Below, one piece after another: positions 12,025-12,378 of a DNA stretch of 12,378 nucleotides. The DNA comes from RGIG3102 sp964507095 (GTDB taxonomy: Bacteria > Bacillota > Clostridia > Oscillospirales > Ruminococcaceae), in contig CAZDOS010000049.1 in the NCBI GenBank assembly GCA_964507095.1, positions 1 through 12,378 of the forward strand, in the 5' to 3' direction. A program made the translations under genes and the position numbers. Below the pieces are notes generated by a model that searched no databases, was not told the DNA's origin, and saw nothing but the letters and a program-made list of their open reading frames with translations. Numbering within the stretch: position 1 is the stretch's first letter; every line of letters starts with the position of its first letter.

Positions 12025-12378
12025 TTATTTTGAAGGCACAAACTTTGCCTTGTAGTCATTGATTGCCGTTATTACAGCCTGCTCCGTCTCGTCGGTCAGC
12101 TGCTTTGTCTCATTGATCGAACTTATGATATCAGGTCTCTCCGTCTGTATGAAATCGAAAAGTCCCTTTTCAAACTCGGCGATATCCTCTGTGTCAATAT
12201 CCATGAGATAGTTGTTTGTGACCGCATAGATGATCACGACCTGGAGTGCGACCGGTACAGGGTTGGTCTGAGGCTGCTTGAGGACCTCCACGATCCTTTC
12301 ACCCTGTGCAAGCCTTGTCTTCGTATCCCGGTCAAGATCCGACCCGAACTGCGAGAAGCTCTTGAGCTCGATTATTTA
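12025..12378 (-). CDS. atpA: ATP synthase F1 alpha subunit, C-terminal part (cut by window edge)
   Basis: Only the last 116 or so codons are in the window. ELKSFSQFGSDLDRDTKTRL is the conserved alpha segment found near residue 400 of complete subunits, and EVLKQPQTNPVPVALQVVII starts the C-terminal helical domain; the protein ends FVPSK. The bulk, including the nucleotide-binding domain, lies beyond 12378. At the extreme edge the frame reads TAA ATA ATC GAG CTC, so the last in-frame triplet (12378-12376) is a stop, and two Ile stand where most alpha subunits have Tyr-Arg before Glu-Leu. This could be an end-of-contig error or a real lesion; the identity is not in doubt. The stop at 12025 is 20 nt before the atpG start. 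Confidence 0.93.

Noticed and set aside
11853..12059. A 68-codon frame starting MMICGF, just after the atpG ribosome binding site
   Set aside because: It is an out-of-frame shadow of the atpG start with no plausible protein content; the GTG-started gamma frame carries the conserved sequence.

Overview
The window looks like ordinary chromosomal DNA from a member of the Bacillota, most likely a Clostridia-type organism. The evidence is strong Shine-Dalgarno sites of the GGAGG type, TTGxxx-17-TATAAT promoters, stem-loop plus T-run terminators, a SpoIIIE/FtsK translocase next to a ComEC-like hydrolase and a DUF3006 gene, and a standard F1-ATPase gene order. No genus can be named from sequence alone. 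I see no phage, IS, CRISPR, defence or secondary-metabolite genes, and I do not think the window holds an undescribed system.

Layout, left to right. Bases 1-94 carry two stem-loop terminators of opposite orientation. A PLP-dependent enzyme of the D-cysteine desulfhydrase/ACC deaminase family (95-1138, minus) is transcribed divergently from a diacylglycerol-kinase-family lipid kinase (1338-2243, plus). The 199-bp gap between them holds a promoter for each gene and a pair of similar 13-bp boxes. After a terminator shared by convergent genes comes a large PA-domain/M28-like peptidase homologue (2387-4177, minus) with its own promoter. An overlapping minus-strand operon follows: FtsK/SpoIIIE (5424-8153), a membrane-anchored metallo-beta-lactamase-fold hydrolase (4537-5427) and a small DUF3006 protein (4328-4537). 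It runs from a TGGTATAAT promoter near 8230 to a perfect hairpin at 4287-4317.

A divergent cyclophilin-type peptidyl-prolyl isomerase (8336-8905, plus) shares the intergenic promoter region with ftsK. Next are two tandem proline tRNAs (UGG and CGG, minus) with their own promoter and terminator. The right end is the 3' half of the ATP synthase operon on the minus strand, atpA (partial)-atpG-atpD-atpC, ending in a long hairpin at 9241-9268.

Functionally the window is mostly housekeeping: oxidative or ion-driven ATP synthesis, chromosome segregation, proline decoding, protein folding and lipid phosphorylation. The points worth a second look are the incomplete metal site of the M28-like protein, the substituted active site of the cyclophilin, the twin boxes in the divergent promoter, the compensatory base-pair change between the twin tRNAs, and an in-frame TAA in atpA at the extreme right edge.
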